A stretch of 17,365 nucleotides of DNA from Oscillospiraceae bacterium. GTDB taxonomy: Bacteria; Bacillota; Clostridia; Oscillospirales; Acutalibacteraceae. The translations under genes and the position numbers were made by a program. Shown piece after piece: positions 14,295-17,365 of the stretch. Under the pieces are notes generated by a model. It saw only the letters and a program-made list of their open reading frames with translations. It made no database searches and was not told the DNA's origin. Position 1 is the stretch's first letter. The number at the start of each line of letters is the position of its first letter. The DNA lies in contig JAQXLO010000227.1 in NCBI GenBank assembly GCA_029012165.1, positions 1 to 17,365 of the forward strand, read 5' to 3'.

Positions 14295-15578
14295 ATGGAC
14301 TACAGCAAACTGCATTTGGAAACCAACTGCCTGCACGCAGGCTATACGCCCAAAAACGGTGAACCCCGTGTTGTGCCCATCGTGCAAAGCACCACCTATA
14401 AATACGAATCCTCCGACGCCATGGGCAAGCTTTTCGATTTGGAAGCGGACGGCTATTTCTACACGAGACTGGCCAACCCCACCAACGACGCTGTCGCCGC
14501 AAAGATCGCCGCACTGGAGGGCGGTGTTGCCTCCGTGCTGACCTCCTCCGGGCAGGCTGCCTCGTTCTATTCCGTATTCAACATTGCCGGCGCAGGCGAT
14601 CACGTCGTTGCGTCCGCCGCCATCTACGGCGGTACGTTCAACCTCTTCTCCGTCACGATGAAGAAGCTGGGCGTGGACTTCACCTTTGTCTCTCCCGACG
14701 CAACGCCCGAGGAGCTGGATGCCGCTTTTCGCCCCAATACCAAGGCCGTATTTGCGGAGACCCTGTCCAACCCCTCCCTGACCGTTCTCGACATCGAGCT
14801 GTTTGCAAACGCCGCACACAAGCACGGCGTTCCGCTGATCGTGGACAACACCTTCCCCACGCCCGTCCACTGCCGTCCCTTCCTGCACGGCGCCGACATC
14901 GTGACCCACTCCACCACCAAATACATGGATGGTCACGCCACACAGGTGGGCGGCGTCATCGTGGACAGCGGCAATTTCGACTGGACGCAGAACGACAAGT
15001 TCCCGGGTCTGACCACGCCGGACGAGTCCTACCACGGTGTCACCTACACAGAACGCTTCGGCAAGGGCGCCTACATCACCAAGTGCGTTGTCCAGCTCAT
15101 GCGTGATCTCGGCTCCATCCCCTCCCCGCACAACTCGTTTCTTTTGAACCTCGGCTTGGAAACACTGCCGCTTCGTGTGGAGCGTCACTGCGAAAACGCA
15201 CAGCGTGTTGCGGAATACTTGCAATCGCACGAAAAGGTTGCGTGGGTAAACTATCCCGGTCTGCCCGGCAACAAGTACCACGAGCGTGCCAAAAAATATA
15301 TGCCCAACGGCACCAGCGGCGTCATCTCCTTCGGCATCAAGGGCGGTCGTGCGGCGGCCACGGTTTTCCAGGACAGCCTGCGCCTTGCCACCATCGCCAC
15401 CCATGTCGCCGACTGCCGCACCTGCGTGCTGTACCCCGCCGGCACTACCCACCGTCAGCTGACCGCCGAACAGCTGGTCGCCTGCGGTGTCCCGGACGAT
15501 CTGCTGCGTTTGTCTGTCGGCATCGAACACATTGACGATATCTTGGCCGATCTCGAACAGGCGCTGGCAAAATGCTGA
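14295..15578 (+). CDS. metY: O-acetylhomoserine sulfhydrylase (PLP enzyme)
   Basis: Makes homocysteine from O-acetylhomoserine and sulfide; members can also use methanethiol to give methionine directly. The 427-residue length fits this group rather than the roughly 380-400 residues of cystathionine gamma-synthase or beta-lyase. Signature residues of the Cys/Met-metabolism PLP family are visible: YTRLANPT (56-63, phosphate-binding Arg), Y111 in IYGGTF, D184 in IVDNTF, and the PLP lysine K209 in THSTTKYMDGH. Gln in SSGQAA (84-89) is normal. AAGGAG overlaps the kinase stop codon and lies six bases before the ATG, so the two genes are translationally close (10-base gap). It supplies homocysteine for the MetH encoded on the other strand of the window. 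Confidence 0.94.
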   Translation: MDYSKLHLETNCLHAGYTPKNGEPRVVPIVQSTTYKYESSDAMGKLFDLEADGYFYTRLANPTNDAVAAKIAALEGGVASVLTSSGQAASFYSVFNIAGAGDHVVASAAIYGGTFNLFSVTMKKLGVDFTFVSPDATPEELDAAFRPNTKAVFAETLSNPSLTVLDIELFANAAHKHGVPLIVDNTFPTPVHCRPFLHGADIVTHSTTKYMDGHATQVGGVIVDSGNFDWTQNDKFPGLTTPDESYHGVTYTERFGKGAYITKCVVQLMRDLGSIPSPHNSFLLNLGLETLPLRVERHCENAQRVAEYLQSHEKVAWVNYPGLPGNKYHERAKKYMPNGTSGVISFGIKGGRAAATVFQDSLRLATIATHVADCRTCVLYPAGTTHRQLTAEQLVACGVPDDLLRLSVGIEHIDDILADLEQALAKC

Positions 15579-15607
15579 CGAATCAAAACCGAAGGATGTG
15601 ATCTGTC

Positions 15608-17365
15608 TTGGCTGTCAAAAAATGGATTGTTGCCGGCGGCGACAAGGATTTGGCTGCCCACTTCGCCCAGAAGTACAGTCTGAACCCCTTTGCCGCACTG
15701 CTGGCGGTATCCAGAGGTATTTGCACCGATGCACAGATGCAGTCCTTCTTCAACGACGCCGAGCCTGTCCTGTCCGACCCCTTTTCCTACAAGGACATGG
15801 ACAAGGCGGTGGATCGGATCAACGACGCCATCGACCGCTTCGAGTGTATCGCCATCTTCGGCGACTACGATGCGGACGGCGTGACCGCCACTGCACTGCT
15901 GAGCAGCTACCTCGCCCTGCGTGAAGCCAACTTTTTCTATATGCTCCCCGACCGTGCGGAGGGCTACGGTCTGTCCGAGACCGTGATCGACCGCCTGCAC
16001 GAACAGGGTGCCAAATTGATCATCACCGTGGACAACGGCATCAACTCCGTCCGTGAGGCTGCCTACGCCAAAAGTCTGGGCATCGACATGGTCATCACCG
16101 ACCACCACCACGTCGGAGACGAGCTGCCCGACGCCGTTGCCGTCGTCAACCCCCACAGACCCGACTGTCCCGGCCGCTTCAAGGAGCTGGCAGGGGTCGG
16201 CGTGGCGTTCAAGCTTGTCTGTGCACTGGAGGGCGGCGAAGCGGACGACACGCTTTTGGAGGAATTTGCCGACCTCGCCGCCATCGGCACGGTGGCGGAT
16301 ATCGTGCCCCTTGTGGGCGAAAACCGCACGCTGGTCAAGTACGGTGTGCGTGCCATGATCCACAATCCCCGCCCCGGCATCCTCGCCATGCGGGAAGCCG
16401 CCGGCAACACAGATAAACCTCTGCACTCCACCGCCGTGGCGTTCACCCTGTCCCCCCGTCTCAATGCGGCGGGCAGAATGGGTTCCGCCATGCGTGCGCT
16501 GGAACTGCTTTTGTGCGACGATACGGACATCGCCGCAGACCTTGCCCGGAGGATAGAAGCCGCCAACAGCGAACGGCAACAGACGGAACAGCAGATTCTG
16601 CAAAAGGCGGAACAGCAGCTGCTTTCCGACCCCGACCGGCTGCACGATCGTGTACTGGTCTGCGACGGCGAAGGCTGGCATCAGGGCGTCATCGGCATCG
16701 TTGCCTCCCGCATCGTGGAAAAATACGGCAAGCCCTGCATCATCATCTCCCGAAACGGCGACAGCGCCAAGGGTTCGGGCAGAAGTCTGGAGGGCTTTTC
16801 CCTGTACGATGCGCTCAAAGCCTGTGAATCCGTCCTTGACCAGTTCGGCGGGCACACCCTCGCCGCCGGTCTTTCCCTGCCGTGCCGAAACATCGGCGCA
16901 TTCCGCCGCACCATCAACGCATACGCCGCAAAGCTCGAAATGCCTTTCCCCATCCAGCACATTGATATGCGGCTGAACCCCAAGTACATCCAGACGGATA
17001 TTCTCGATGCGCTGAATGCCTTGGAGCCCTTCGGTGCCGGCAATCCGAAGCCGGTCTTTGGGCTGTTTTCCATGCATTTGGACAGCATCACCCCCCTTTC
17101 CGGCGGCAAGCATATCCGTCTGAACCTTTCCAAAAAAGGAACAAAAGTCACGGCACTGCGCTTCGGCGTTTCTCCCGAGGCTTTTCCTTTTCCCGCAGGC
17201 AGCACCATTGACCTCGCCGTCACCCTCGACAGCAACACCTATATGGGCGAGACCAAGGTCAGCATTCAGGTGCGCTGCGTGCGTTTTTCCGCCCTGTCGC
17301 AGGAAGACTATTTCAGCGGATTGCGCCGCTATGAAAATATACAAAGAAACGAATCCGTTTCCTGT
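15608..17365 (+). CDS. recJ: Single-stranded-DNA-specific exonuclease RecJ, 3' end outside window
   Basis: The first 586 residues of RecJ, a 5'-to-3' single-strand DNA exonuclease of the DHH family used in recombination and repair. Motifs in order: FGDYDADG (84-91, metal-binding Asp), TVDNGI (140-145), TDHHH (164-168, the DHH motif), LAGVGVAFK (194-202), LNAAGRMG (285-292) and, in the DHHA1 domain, KGSGRS (388-393) and GGHTLAAGLS (414-423). An OB-fold-like region follows from about 450. The frame is open at the right edge. The start is a TTG at 15608: AAGGATGTGA, a one-mismatch copy of the ideal Shine-Dalgarno sequence, lies six bases upstream, and no in-frame ATG fits the N-terminus. It begins 29 bases after the sulfhydrylase gene, so it is probably co-transcribed. 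Confidence 0.95.
   Translation, partial: MAVKKWIVAGGDKDLAAHFAQKYSLNPFAALLAVSRGICTDAQMQSFFNDAEPVLSDPFSYKDMDKAVDRINDAIDRFECIAIFGDYDADGVTATALLSSYLALREANFFYMLPDRAEGYGLSETVIDRLHEQGAKLIITVDNGINSVREAAYAKSLGIDMVITDHHHVGDELPDAVAVVNPHRPDCPGRFKELAGVGVAFKLVCALEGGEADDTLLEEFADLAAIGTVADIVPLVGENRTLVKYGVRAMIHNPRPGILAMREAAGNTDKPLHSTAVAFTLSPRLNAAGRMGSAMRALELLLCDDTDIAADLARRIEAANSERQQTEQQILQKAEQQLLSDPDRLHDRVLVCDGEGWHQGVIGIVASRIVEKYGKPCIIISRNGDSAKGSGRSLEGFSLYDALKACESVLDQFGGHTLAAGLSLPCRNIGAFRRTINAYAAKLEMPFPIQHIDMRLNPKYIQTDILDALNALEPFGAGNPKPVFGLFSMHLDSITPLSGGKHIRLNLSKKGTKVTALRFGVSPEAFPFPAGSTIDLAVTLDSNTYMGETKVSIQVRCVRFSALSQEDYFSGLRRYENIQRNESVSC

Overview
The window looks like chromosomal DNA from a fairly GC-rich anaerobic Clostridia member, most likely of the Oscillospiraceae/Ruminococcaceae type. 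The evidence is the mix of a glycyl radical enzyme with its activase, a B12-dependent methionine synthase without a reactivation domain, RecD2, strong AAGGAG-type ribosome binding sites, and short tightly packed operons. I see no phage, IS or plasmid genes. The taxonomic call is inference.

Layout. Positions 1-396 hold no gene. They contain a dense set of perfect hairpins and one larger folded element (about 112-208), and end in an intrinsic terminator (332-384) for the minus-strand genes. From 397 to 9494 everything reads on the minus strand. In transcription order it is RNase P RNA (rnpB), an ATP-grasp enzyme of unknown substrate, a small one-TM protein, RecD2 helicase, a ComFC-like phosphoribosyltransferase, methylenetetrahydrofolate reductase (metF), cobalamin-dependent methionine synthase (metH), and a membrane-anchored metallophosphoesterase. 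Gaps and overlaps from recD2 onward are between -20 and about 26 bases, so that part looks like one operon. A divergent promoter region at 9495-9669 carries a near-consensus promoter for rnpB and another for the plus-strand operon.

The plus strand (9670 to the right edge) encodes a glycyl radical enzyme activase, a pyruvate-formate-lyase-superfamily glycyl radical enzyme (GRE), an FGGY sugar kinase, an O-acetylhomoserine sulfhydrylase and RecJ, the last cut off by the window edge. All are spaced 10-30 bases apart, so co-transcription is likely.

How the genes fit together. MetF makes methyl-THF and MetH uses it to methylate homocysteine. The plus-strand sulfhydrylase can make that homocysteine (or methionine directly from methanethiol), so both strands feed methionine synthesis. 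The most interesting part is the activase-GRE-kinase trio. The GRE keeps a Cys-x-Glu active-site motif but departs from the usual families at its glycyl loop (RIHGT rather than RVxGY) and at the positions that hold His and Asp in diol dehydratases. Its activase has a reduced iron-sulfur insert. The trio is a candidate for an undescribed anaerobic radical pathway acting on a sugar- or polyol-like compound, possibly one that releases sulfur; substrate and product are unknown.
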